This document shows, in pieces, positions 27,474-36,330 of a DNA stretch of 64,000 nucleotides (position 1 is the stretch's first letter; every line of letters begins with the position of its first letter). Origin of the DNA: Raoultibacter massiliensis (GTDB taxonomy: Bacteria > Actinomycetota > Coriobacteriia > Coriobacteriales > Eggerthellaceae); the NCBI RefSeq assembly GCF_900199545.1, contig NZ_LT962670.1, positions 328,662 to 392,661 of the forward strand. Direction: 5' to 3'. Both the position numbers and the translations under genes were made by a program. Under the pieces are notes generated by a model that was not told where the DNA came from, searched no databases, and saw nothing but the letters and a program-made list of their open reading frames with translations.

Positions 27474-28946
27474 ATGAGGGGTTTTCCTGTAGGATCGCAA
27501 AAATCATTCGGTTTCGCTTCGCTTGTTCCCATCGGGCTCATCTCATTCGCGCTCACGCGCGTATGGATGACGCTTGCCATCAACCTCCATATCACGATCG
27601 GCCCGTCGGCCGACGCCGTTGCCGCCATTCAGGCCCTCGTGACCATAACCATCGTTGCCCGGTTCCTCACCGACGCCGTGCTCGTTGCCTTGGGAAGCAG
27701 AATCTCATCGCTCGCATCGCATGCCACGGTTGTCGCCGCCGTGCCCATAGCCCTCTCGTTCGGCACCTTGTTCGTCACGTGCGCCGCCAACGGATGGATC
27801 GACAGCTTTGCGCTGCTTGCCATCGGCGCTGTTTTCTGCGGCGTGGGCATCGAGGCCTTCTGGCTTTTATGGAGCGAGCTGTTCGTCAAGATGGATTTCG
27901 ATGCAGTGAAAACGATCATATTGGCCAAGATCGGCATCGACGCCGTATGCGCGCTTGCTTTGAACTCCATCCCCTTCGACGTTGCTTTTGTAATGTTGAT
28001 CGTCGTGCCGCTGATCTGCCTGGCCGGATATAGGCTAGCTTGGTCGCTTCGAAGGAGCGAGAGCGCTTCCGGTCAGGCAAAACCGTGGAGGAACATATCG
28101 CTTGGGCAATTCGCGCCGATCGGCATCGGTGTTATGCTTCTGTGTTTCGGATTCAACTTCTCCCAATCGGGGTTCCAAGACGCGCTCTCGGGAATCGACA
28201 ATTCGTATACGCTGGGCATTTGGGTGTCTATTCTGGGGCGGTTCGTCACGTTCGCCGTGATGGCCGTTGCGCTGAAATTCATGAAAGATTACCACTTCGA
28301 GGTACTGTTCCGCGCATCGATCCTCATTGCCGCGATTGGCTTTCTTTCCCTCATCCTCCCGTTCGAGGGGAGGTTCGCGTGTTTTTGCGTCGCCGTGATC
28401 GTTGCGTCGTTCATTGCGGAAAACGCCATCACGTTGCTTACCGTGTATGCGGCGAAGCATGCGACGAATTCGCCGGTGCAAATCCTTGCCTGGGGTCAGT
28501 TGGCGCTTCGCGCGGGAGGCCTGTGCGGCGTTATCGCCGGAAATGCGATTGCGCTCACCATGTCGGCGGGCGTGCATGAAGAGGTGCTGCCGTATTTGGT
28601 GTCGCTCGAGGTGCTGCTGCTCACCTTCGCCGCCATGTACTTCATTCGCGAGCAGAGCGTCAACAAGTTTTTGTGGGAAGTCGTCCCCGAATCGTCTGAC
28701 GAGGAAAGCTCCGATGCTGCAGCGCCTTATACGACGGCGCAGCTTGCCGGTTCGTATGGGCTGACGCAGCGCGAACAGGAAGTGCTGGGATTGCTGCTGA
28801 AAGGTCGCAGCATCCCCTATATCAAGGAGACGCTCTACATCAGCACGAACACCGCCAAAACCCACGTGCGGCATATCTACCAGAAAATGGGGATCCATGA
28901 GAGGCAGGAACTCATAACGCTCGCCAACACGTTTCGCGGCAAATAG
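27474..28946 (+). CDS. Multi-pass membrane LuxR-family regulator, pair 1
   Basis: A 490-residue protein with about 12 hydrophobic helices (residues about 15-390) and a C-terminal LuxR HTH: YGLTQREQEVLGLLLKGRSIPYIKETLYISTNTAKTHVRHIYQKMGI. This combination is common in Coriobacteriia next to flavin reductases. The membrane part probably detects a substrate. It is divergent from the FAD reductase with 223 bp between the starts, which suggests local control. A GAGGGA site precedes ATG 27474. Confidence 0.88.
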   Translation: MRGFPVGSQKSFGFASLVPIGLISFALTRVWMTLAINLHITIGPSADAVAAIQALVTITIVARFLTDAVLVALGSRISSLASHATVVAAVPIALSFGTLFVTCAANGWIDSFALLAIGAVFCGVGIEAFWLLWSELFVKMDFDAVKTIILAKIGIDAVCALALNSIPFDVAFVMLIVVPLICLAGYRLAWSLRRSESASGQAKPWRNISLGQFAPIGIGVMLLCFGFNFSQSGFQDALSGIDNSYTLGIWVSILGRFVTFAVMAVALKFMKDYHFEVLFRASILIAAIGFLSLILPFEGRFACFCVAVIVASFIAENAITLLTVYAAKHATNSPVQILAWGQLALRAGGLCGVIAGNAIALTMSAGVHEEVLPYLVSLEVLLLTFAAMYFIREQSVNKFLWEVVPESSDEESSDAAAPYTTAQLAGSYGLTQREQEVLGLLLKGRSIPYIKETLYISTNTAKTHVRHIYQKMGIHERQELITLANTFRGK

Positions 28947-29203
28947 GGCGGGTTTCTTCCAGGCGCGCTATACTCGTAGTTGAACATGATATGCAGGCGG
29001 CGGCGATCGCCGTGCGCGTGCGCACCCGCGTTCAATGGGAGGAGCCAGGGCGCTACGCAGGGATGACCGACCAACGCGCACGTTCGCGCCCGCGTTCGAA
29101 CGGATGCTAAAGGCGATGCTGACCGGCAGGCGGGTCGCGCGTGCATGCAATTGCACCGCAGATGAGGGCCGAGATGCGGCTCTCGCAAAGACAGGAGCAC
29201 GAT

Positions 29204-30058
29204 ATGACAGAGCAGGATCATGCGGATTTCAGCGATTTCGTTGCAACCATCGCCGCGCTTCGCGCGCCTGACGGCTGCCCGTGGGATCGCGAGCAGACGC
29301 ACGGGAGCATCGCGAAGAACATGATCGAAGAAGCATACGAGGCGGTCGACGCAATCGAGGCGAACGATATCGTCCATCTGCGCGAAGAGCTCGGCGACGT
29401 GCTCTTGCAGGTGGTGCTGCAAAGCCAGATCGCTGCCGATGCGGGCGAGTTCACCATCGACGATGTCTGCCGCGATGTGAACGCCAAGATGGTTCGCCGT
29501 CATCCGCACGTGTTCGGGAGGGCGAAAGCCGAGAGCGCGGGCGACGTGCTCGCCTTGTGGGATACCGTCAAACTCGCTGAAAAGGGCGACGCCGATGCGC
29601 AGGCCGAAAGCACAGGCGCTGAGCGCGAAGGCCTGCTCGACAGCGTGCCAACGGCATTTCCCGCGCTTATGCAAGCCCAGAAGATTTCGCGTAAAGCGGT
29701 TTCGGCGGGCTTCGAGTGGGATACGGTCGAAGAGGTGTGGGCCAAGGTCGCCGAGGAAGCGGGCGAGCTGCGCGAAGCGTTCGATGCCGCGCCGAAAACG
29801 GATAAAGGCACGGTCGCCGAAACCGCCGAGACCGTCGTGGAGCTCGAATTCGGAGACGTGCTGTTCACCTTGGTGAACGTTGCTCGCAAAATGGGCATCG
29901 ATGCCGAGAGCGCGCTGCGGGCCAGCTGCGGCAAATTTCGAAACCGCTGGTCGTTTATCGAGGGGGCCGCATGGGCCCAGGGGCGCAAGGTCGAAGAGCT
30001 TTCGATGGACGAGATGCAGGCTTTGTGGGATAAGGCGAAAGAGCGCGAAAGGGAATAG
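29204..30058 (+). CDS. mazG: MazG nucleoside triphosphate pyrophosphohydrolase
   Basis: A 284-residue tandem-domain MazG. Repeat 1 has GCPWDREQTHGSIAKNMIEEAYEAVDAIE with EELGDVLLQVVL; repeat 2 has EEVWAKVAEEAGELREA with VELEFGDVLFTLVNVAR. The EExxE-12-ExxD metal ligands are intact in both. It hydrolyses (d)NTPs to monophosphates and may remove damaged nucleotides or modulate the alarmone response. The start at 29204 follows ACAGGAG; an in-frame ATG at 29141 has no ribosome site. Confidence 0.93.
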   Translation: MTEQDHADFSDFVATIAALRAPDGCPWDREQTHGSIAKNMIEEAYEAVDAIEANDIVHLREELGDVLLQVVLQSQIAADAGEFTIDDVCRDVNAKMVRRHPHVFGRAKAESAGDVLALWDTVKLAEKGDADAQAESTGAEREGLLDSVPTAFPALMQAQKISRKAVSAGFEWDTVEEVWAKVAEEAGELREAFDAAPKTDKGTVAETAETVVELEFGDVLFTLVNVARKMGIDAESALRASCGKFRNRWSFIEGAAWAQGRKVEELSMDEMQALWDKAKERERE

Positions 30059-30184
30059 CCAACCGGCGGTTGATTGCCCGACTGTCGCAAGTGTTTGTAT
30101 AGCGAACGGCCTCGATGAGCGGTATCATATAAAACCTATTTAGTCAGCGTTGCAAACGCAGAGACGAGGAGGCGCTCGATACCG

Positions 30185-33100
30185 GTGGGTGACCCATATG
30201 CACACGGGGCAAAGCGACTCAAAAAGCCGTTTGCCGAACAGGTTGCGGCGGCTTCTCGCAACGATGCGATTACGGGGCTCTACGATGCCGACGGCTTTGC
30301 CGATACGGTGCGTCGTCTGCTCGAAGAGAACCCGCAGACCGAGTTCATCATCGTCTACGGCGATCTGGATCGGTTCAAGGTCTTCAACGATCTGTACGGA
30401 GCAAAGGCAGGCGACGATTTGCTCGCGGCCGTCGGCAGGATGATCGCCGACAGGCTGCCCGAGCACGCCGTGTCGGCCCGCCTGCGCGCCGATCACTTTG
30501 TTTGCTGCATGCCCAAGGAATCGTTCGATCCCGTCTTGTTCCTCGCCGAACTCGATGTTTGGCTTGCCGCCTACCCTGTCGACTTCGCCTTTTTCGTGCG
30601 CTTGGGCATCTATGCGATCGATGATCCCGCACTCGATGTCGCGCGCATGTGCGATCGGGCGCTTCTCGCCCTGCACGAAGCGAAGAAAGGAGCCGGCGCA
30701 AGCAGCTGCGCGCGCTACGACGACAGTTTGCGCGACACGCTGCTCAAGGAGCAGGAGATGGTGGGGGATATGGCGAACGCTTTGGAACAAGGGCAGTTCG
30801 GTCCGTTTTTCCAACCCCAGTACCGTTATTCCGACGGATCGATAGTCGGGGCCGAGGTTTTGGCGCGGTGGAAGCACCCTGTGAGAGGTTTGGTGGGCCC
30901 CGGCGAGTTCATTCCCATATTCGAACGCAACGGCCTTGTCGCGAAGCTCGATTTCTATCTGTGGGAAGCGGCTTGCAAGGCGCTGCGCTCGTGGCTCGAC
31001 GACAAGACGATAGAGCGGGTGCCTCCCTTGGCGGTGAACATATCGCGCGTCGACATCTACCGCGACGACCTATGCGATTTTCTCAAATTGCTGGTCAAGC
31101 GCTACGATATCGCTCCGGATCTGCTTCATCTCGAAATAACCGAGAGCGCATACATGGAGGCGCCCGAACAGCTGATCGGCGTTGTCGCCGAGCTGCGCGA
31201 AGCCGGTTTCAGCGTTGCCATGGACGATTTCGGCAGCGGGTACTCTTCGCTCAACACGCTCAACGACGTGCCGGTCGATGTCCTCAAGCTCGATATGGGC
31301 TTCCTTGAGGCACGCAACGATACGCGCGGCGGCATCATCCTCGCTTCGATCGTCCGCATGGCCCGCTGGCTCGATCTGCCCGTTATCGCCGAGGGCGTGG
31401 AAACGCAATATCAGGCCGATTACCTGGCGGGAATCGGATGCGATGTCATGCAGGGGTACTTGTTCGCCAAGCCGCTTGATCGCGATGATTACGAGAGTCT
31501 GCTGGTCGGGCAATCGAGCGGAGCCGCCGGCCCGCATATGGGAGAAGAGGTTGAAGACGTCATACCCGATGTGTGGGATGCCGATTCCCATTTTGCGCTT
31601 CTGTTCAACAGGTTCGTGGGGCCTGCCGTGTTGGCGGAATACAGCCTTGCCAACCAAAATCTTGAAATCATCAGAGGAAACGATGCGTTTCGCAGCTGGT
31701 TCAGCGGACGGTTCACCGAGAAGGTGGGGTGGAGCGTCCGGTTCCTCACCGAGCTTTCCGACGGCGATCGCATGGCGGCCGAAGCAACGATAGAGCAGGT
31801 GGCTCGCAGCGGCGAGAGCGGCGAATGCGAGGTGAGGGTTTGCGGCGAAGGCGGCGAGAAGGCGTGGGTCCGCATTCGCGTGCGGGCGCTGGCTCGGACG
31901 TCGGATGTGTGCTCGCTGTTCCTGCAGTTCGAGCAAACGTCCGAACCGCAGGTGCTGCGGGATCGGCTGAGGGCGACCATCGACAGCATTCCCGGCGGCA
32001 TACTGTTCCTCGAGATCGGCAGGGGTTCGGCGAAGCTGCTCGACTTCAGCGACGCTGCAGCGGAGATGTCCGATTGCACGCGGGAGGAATTCGAAGAGGC
32101 TGCGCAGCCCGATGTGAGGAGCATCGTCGTCAAGCGGGACCGAAAATTCATCGAAGCCGGCATCGATGACATGCGAAATGGCTCCGATCGGTTTGCATGC
32201 ACGGTTCGCATTTACGGGAAGAAGGGCGGCATCCGCTGGGTGCATGTATCCTCTTCTGTCATGTACCGCGATGAGGAAACGCTCTGCATCGCGGCGGTCC
32301 TCATCGACGTCACGAAAGACAAAGAGGTACAGCAGCGGGTGAAGTTGCAGGCGGCAACCCAGATGCGTCTATACGATGCCATGCCCTGCGGCATCTTGCG
32401 CTATGCCGCCGAAGGCTCTCTCAAGCTGGTTTCGATCAACCGCACGGGATGCGAGATGTTCGGGTGCGCCAACAGCGACGAGTTCTTCGAAATGGTGGGC
32501 GACGACGTGTTCGGGCCGCTCGCGCCGGAAAGCAAAGACGATCAGCTCGCCGCCCTCGAAGAACTCAAGCGCGGCACCTCGTCCATCATGCCGTTCGAAT
32601 GCAGGGCAATGCGCAAAGACGGATCGATGATCTGGATCGAGGGCTATTCCTCGCTGACCGAAGGCGAGGACGGAACACCGCTTGTTCAAGCTGCGTTCAA
32701 CGATGTATCGCATCAACGGCTCGAGGAGCATGAGCGCGACATGCGGCGCTACTCTTCGGTGCTGTGCTCGGTGTACGACGAGGTTCTCGAATACGATTGC
32801 GTGCAGAACACGTGCCGCGTCGTGTACTCCGCGCACAGGCCATCGGCGAATGCCGAACCCATCCCGATGAAGCTGGCGATCGAGCGATGGTCGAAGCACA
32901 TTCCCGAAAAATCGGATCGGGACAAGCTGCGCGCCGCCCTCGAGGCCTGTTCGGGCACCTCTGGGCGGGAGCCGTTCGTGTGCTCGTACCGTCTGATGGC
33001 AGGGGGTAAGGCCGTTTGGTGCCAATCGACGTTCCTGCGCGTTTCGGATGATTTCGTGCTGTGGTGCAACAAAGACGTGAGCGAACACGTATCGGCCGAA

Positions 33101-34402
33101 GATCGCCGCATGATCGCGCGCGTTTCCGATATCGTCGGCAAGCTGCCGGTCGGCATCGGCGTCTACCGCTACACCGACGAGGGCGTGTATCCTTTTTACG
33201 TAAGCGATCTCATGTGCTCGATGTTCGGTCGCGAGCGATCCGAATACAACGAGATCATCGAAACGGGTTCGGCCCTATCGGTGCTGCCGGTATTCTTGGA
33301 CGCGGGCGGCGGGATCGCCATCGGGGATATCGTGCAAAACGGCATCGACGTCGAACTTGAAACGAAGCGTCTCGACGGTACGTCGATCAACGTCCACGTG
33401 CAAGGCCGTGCGGTGCGCGAAGGCGAGGGCTTCGAGGCGGGCGACGGCGAGGGCGTGTTCATCTACGTCGTCGCAACCGACGTCACCGAAGCGGTTCGCG
33501 AGCGCCGCGCTGCGGCGTGGCTCAACGAGCGCTATCGGATTCTCAGCGAAATGACCCATGCGATCAGCTTCGACTACGATTTCGAGAGCGATACCGTGTA
33601 CTTCTACATCGATCGCACCGGAAGCGGGATGGAGGCGCAGGTCATACCCCGTTACTTTGAGACCTTGTCCAAATCGCGCTGCGGCGTCGTCCATCCCGAC
33701 AGCATCGATACCGTGCATGCGATGTTCGAACGGGTGCGCAACGGCGCGGAAAGCGGCGCCATCGAATACCAGGCCGATTACTACGGTCGCGGTTACGAGT
33801 GGTATCGCACCAATCTGTTCGTGGTGAGCGACGATGCTGGATCGCGCCACTTGGTGGGATTGATCGAAAGCATCCAAAACGAATTCGTTTTGCGCCGCCG
33901 CGCGGAGCTCGATGAAACGACTGGGCTTACCAACCACGCTACGGCGAAGGACCTCGTCAACCTTGCCCTGTCCGATCCGCAGGTTCGCGGATCGAGCGTT
34001 TGCGCCGTTCTCGACATCGACGATTTCAAGCTGGTGAACGATACGTGCGGCCATATCGAGGGCGATGCGCTGCTCCATGAAGTGGGTACGGTGCTCATTT
34101 CGAGCTTCCGCGAAAGCGATATTCTCGGACGCGTAGGCGGCGACGAGTTCATGCTGCTGCTCAAGAACATCGAACTCGAAGACGCCCTGAGCAAGTTGCG
34201 GGGTGTGGCGGATCGCATCTCGGAGTATGTGTTGCCCAAGCTGGATGCATCGCCCTCCTTGAGCATCGGAGTATACGCGATCGGCGAAGACGATCTGACG
34301 TACCGCGATGCGTTCGTGAAGGCGGATGACGCTCTGTACCGCGCAAAACGGGCTGGCAAGAACCGCATCGTGGTGTATCAGCCCAACTGCATGCCGGAGT
34401 GA
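30185..34402 (+). CDS. Large c-di-GMP protein: degenerate GGDEF, EAL, several PAS, GGDEF
   Basis: A 1405-residue protein starting at GTG with GAGGAGG upstream. Residues about 20-190 form a GGDEF-like domain whose signature is degenerate (LRADHF at 100-105). An EAL domain follows (about 195-440) with AEVLARW, VNISRVD, EITESAYME, MDDFGSGYSS, LKLDMGF, AEGVE and MQGYLFAKP, so all catalytic positions look present although EAL reads EVL. Several PAS-like modules occupy about 450-1220, and the C-terminus has an intact GGDEF (GRVGGDEFMLLL, about 1318). It has no TM segment. It probably both makes and degrades c-di-GMP. Confidence 0.92.
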   Translation: MGDPYAHGAKRLKKPFAEQVAAASRNDAITGLYDADGFADTVRRLLEENPQTEFIIVYGDLDRFKVFNDLYGAKAGDDLLAAVGRMIADRLPEHAVSARLRADHFVCCMPKESFDPVLFLAELDVWLAAYPVDFAFFVRLGIYAIDDPALDVARMCDRALLALHEAKKGAGASSCARYDDSLRDTLLKEQEMVGDMANALEQGQFGPFFQPQYRYSDGSIVGAEVLARWKHPVRGLVGPGEFIPIFERNGLVAKLDFYLWEAACKALRSWLDDKTIERVPPLAVNISRVDIYRDDLCDFLKLLVKRYDIAPDLLHLEITESAYMEAPEQLIGVVAELREAGFSVAMDDFGSGYSSLNTLNDVPVDVLKLDMGFLEARNDTRGGIILASIVRMARWLDLPVIAEGVETQYQADYLAGIGCDVMQGYLFAKPLDRDDYESLLVGQSSGAAGPHMGEEVEDVIPDVWDADSHFALLFNRFVGPAVLAEYSLANQNLEIIRGNDAFRSWFSGRFTEKVGWSVRFLTELSDGDRMAAEATIEQVARSGESGECEVRVCGEGGEKAWVRIRVRALARTSDVCSLFLQFEQTSEPQVLRDRLRATIDSIPGGILFLEIGRGSAKLLDFSDAAAEMSDCTREEFEEAAQPDVRSIVVKRDRKFIEAGIDDMRNGSDRFACTVRIYGKKGGIRWVHVSSSVMYRDEETLCIAAVLIDVTKDKEVQQRVKLQAATQMRLYDAMPCGILRYAAEGSLKLVSINRTGCEMFGCANSDEFFEMVGDDVFGPLAPESKDDQLAALEELKRGTSSIMPFECRAMRKDGSMIWIEGYSSLTEGEDGTPLVQAAFNDVSHQRLEEHERDMRRYSSVLCSVYDEVLEYDCVQNTCRVVYSAHRPSANAEPIPMKLAIERWSKHIPEKSDRDKLRAALEACSGTSGREPFVCSYRLMAGGKAVWCQSTFLRVSDDFVLWCNKDVSEHVSAEDRRMIARVSDIVGKLPVGIGVYRYTDEGVYPFYVSDLMCSMFGRERSEYNEIIETGSALSVLPVFLDAGGGIAIGDIVQNGIDVELETKRLDGTSINVHVQGRAVREGEGFEAGDGEGVFIYVVATDVTEAVRERRAAAWLNERYRILSEMTHAISFDYDFESDTVYFYIDRTGSGMEAQVIPRYFETLSKSRCGVVHPDSIDTVHAMFERVRNGAESGAIEYQADYYGRGYEWYRTNLFVVSDDAGSRHLVGLIESIQNEFVLRRRAELDETTGLTNHATAKDLVNLALSDPQVRGSSVCAVLDIDDFKLVNDTCGHIEGDALLHEVGTVLISSFRESDILGRVGGDEFMLLLKNIELEDALSKLRGVADRISEYVLPKLDASPSLSIGVYAIGEDDLTYRDAFVKADDALYRAKRAGKNRIVVYQPNCMPE

Positions 34403-34559
34403 TGCCCAAACGCCGCAAGCTCCCGACAAACCTAAAGATTTGCTGACAATTGGGCCGAGGGCAAGCTTGGAGCGCCGATACTTCGGTATGCTGGAGCGTA
34501 CTGACGCACATGCGTGCACGGATGCGATCCGTGCCACCGTATAACGATAGGCGGGTTAC

Positions 34560-35276
34560 ATGGGAAATACGGTATCGGCCGAGCCGGAGCTCGACCTTGC
34601 GGTAGCCGAAGGAAGCGAGATCCTCAAATCGCGCAACCTGACGATCGACGACATCAAGAGGATGCGCGATCTCGAAAGCGCAACGCGCGGCATCATGCAG
34701 AAATACCACGCGGCGATGCGTCAGATGGAGGTGCGCTTCGAAATCATCGACGCCGACCTGAGTGCAAGGCAGAACCGCAACCCCATACACCACGTCGAGT
34801 CGCGGCTCAAAAAACCGGCGAGCATATTTGAAAAGCTGCAGCGCTACGGCAGGCAGACGACCATCGAAGATATGGAAGCCTACATCATGGACATCGCGGG
34901 CATCCGCGTCATCTGCTCTTACATCAGCGATGTCTACAAACTGCTCGATCTCATCAAACGGCAGGACGATTTGACGCTCGTCACGGTCAAAGATTACATC
35001 TCCGAGCCGAAGCCCAACGGATATCGAAGCCTTCACATCATCGTGAAGGTACCCGTGTACTTCCTCGACAAGAAGGAGGAAGTGCCGGTAGAGGTTCAGT
35101 TCCGCACCATTGCGATGGATTTCTGGGCGAGCCTCGAACACGATCTCAAGTACAAGGCCGTGCGCGCCATCGAAGGAATCGATTCGTTCGACGAGCTGAA
35201 GGATTGCAGCCATATCATCGAGGATGTGGAAGCACGCATGCAGATCCTTGCCAAAGCGCTCGAGGTTGAGGAATAG
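34560..35276 (+). CDS. Small alarmone synthetase (RelA/SpoT domain only)
   Basis: A 238-residue stand-alone (p)ppGpp synthetase of the RelQ/YjbM type. It shows IHHVESRLKKPASIFEKL (substrate loop), DIAGIRVICSY (catalytic Asp), EPKPNGYRSLHIIV and PVEVQFRTIAMDFWASLEHDLKYK. It has no hydrolase or regulatory domain. It would make (p)ppGpp or pGpp from GTP/GDP and ATP under stress. A 157-bp gap separates it from the c-di-GMP gene, so it probably has its own promoter. Confidence 0.93.
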   Translation: MGNTVSAEPELDLAVAEGSEILKSRNLTIDDIKRMRDLESATRGIMQKYHAAMRQMEVRFEIIDADLSARQNRNPIHHVESRLKKPASIFEKLQRYGRQTTIEDMEAYIMDIAGIRVICSYISDVYKLLDLIKRQDDLTLVTVKDYISEPKPNGYRSLHIIVKVPVYFLDKKEEVPVEVQFRTIAMDFWASLEHDLKYKAVRAIEGIDSFDELKDCSHIIEDVEARMQILAKALEVEE

Positions 35277-35422
35277 GTCTCTCCCGCATCGGCGGAACGG
35301 GCGTGCGGACGCTCCGGTCCCGTCATGGGACGACGGAATGCTGTGTTGGAAATACAACAGACGGCATCACGGCTTGCTGGTACCGTATCTCGAAAACAAC
35401 CTGGGAGCGTCAGGAGCGGATA

Positions 35423-36157
35423 ATGGCTAAGGAAATGAGAACCGTCATTGCGATCGACGAGGATCGCTGCAACGGTTGCGGGCTGTGCGTGAGGGCGTGC
35501 CACGAGGGCGCGATTGCGCTTGTCGACGGCAAGGCGAAGCTTATGTTCGAGCACTATTGCGACGGACTCGGCGACTGCTTGCCCTCGTGCCCTGCGGATG
35601 CCATCTCGTTCGTCGAGCGCATGGCGGCACCGTACGATGAAGCCGCTGTCGCTGCGGCCCAGGCGGCCGCCGCATCGGCTGCCCAGGGCAGTGGCTCGGC
35701 GCAGCACGGCGGATGTCCGGGGGCTGCCGCAAAATCGTTCTCGCCCCATGCGCCATCCGAGGCGCCGCATGGGGCCTCGCCCGAAAATGCCGCGAGCGAG
35801 CTTCGCCAGTGGCCCGTGCAGATCAAGCTCGTCTCGCCTGCCGCGCCGTATTTCGCGGGCGCGGATTTGCTCGTTGCGGCCGATTGCACCGCTTTTGCCT
35901 ACGGTGCCTTCCACCGTGATTTCATGGCTGGCAGGGTGACGCTCGTCGGCTGTCCGAAGCTCGATGCGATCGATTACGCCGATAAGCTGACCGAGATCGT
36001 AGCGGGAAGCGATATCTCATCGGTTACGGTGGCTCGCATGAGCGTGCCATGCTGCGGCGGCATCGAGAGGGCTGCTCGCGAGGGCGTGGCTGCAAGCGGC
36101 AAAGCGATACCTCTTTCCGTGCGCACCATAGGAACGGACGGGATGCTGCTCGATTAG
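35423..36157 (+). CDS. Ferredoxin-like protein with 2 FeS motifs and C-terminal domain of the hcp-associated type
   Basis: A 244-residue protein. CNGCGLCVRACHEGAI is a classic [4Fe-4S] motif; the second, CDGLGDCLPSCPADAI, is atypical in spacing. An Ala-rich linker of about 50 residues follows (AAVAAAQAAAASAAQGSGSA), then a domain with APYFAGADLLVAADCTAFA, GCPKLD and SVPCCGGIERA. Relatives are found near hcp in anaerobes and probably move electrons. Here hcp lies 19 kb away. The start at 35423 follows CAGGAG. Confidence 0.82.
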   Translation: MAKEMRTVIAIDEDRCNGCGLCVRACHEGAIALVDGKAKLMFEHYCDGLGDCLPSCPADAISFVERMAAPYDEAAVAAAQAAAASAAQGSGSAQHGGCPGAAAKSFSPHAPSEAPHGASPENAASELRQWPVQIKLVSPAAPYFAGADLLVAADCTAFAYGAFHRDFMAGRVTLVGCPKLDAIDYADKLTEIVAGSDISSVTVARMSVPCCGGIERAAREGVAASGKAIPLSVRTIGTDGMLLD

Positions 36158-36293
36158 CCCCGCGTGTCTTCGCCGTCTTTACGTCTCTCGCCTGCAAGCA
36201 GAAGTTGAAGCAGCGCGATTCTTCTCCCAAAAAAACGGCAAACGGTATCATTGCATCGAATGATAATGTCCATGCTCGCATAGGGGGAAATGC

Positions 36294-36317
36294 GGGGCGC
36301 CGCAGGATAGGCGCCCC
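36294..36317 (+). promoter_or_regulatory. Strong hairpin just before the channel-kinase gene
   Basis: A perfect 8-bp stem (GGGGCGCC / GGCGCCCC) with an 8-nt GCAGGATA loop ends 13 nt before ATG 36331. The only purine-rich ribosome-site-like bases (AGGA) are in its loop, so it could limit translation. Confidence 0.5.
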
Positions 36318-36330
36318 GTTTGCAGACGCC

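Noticed and set aside
34403..34559. Extra small gene between the c-di-GMP protein and the alarmone synthetase
   Set aside because: Short frames lack ribosome sites; the stretch is taken as the synthetase promoter region.
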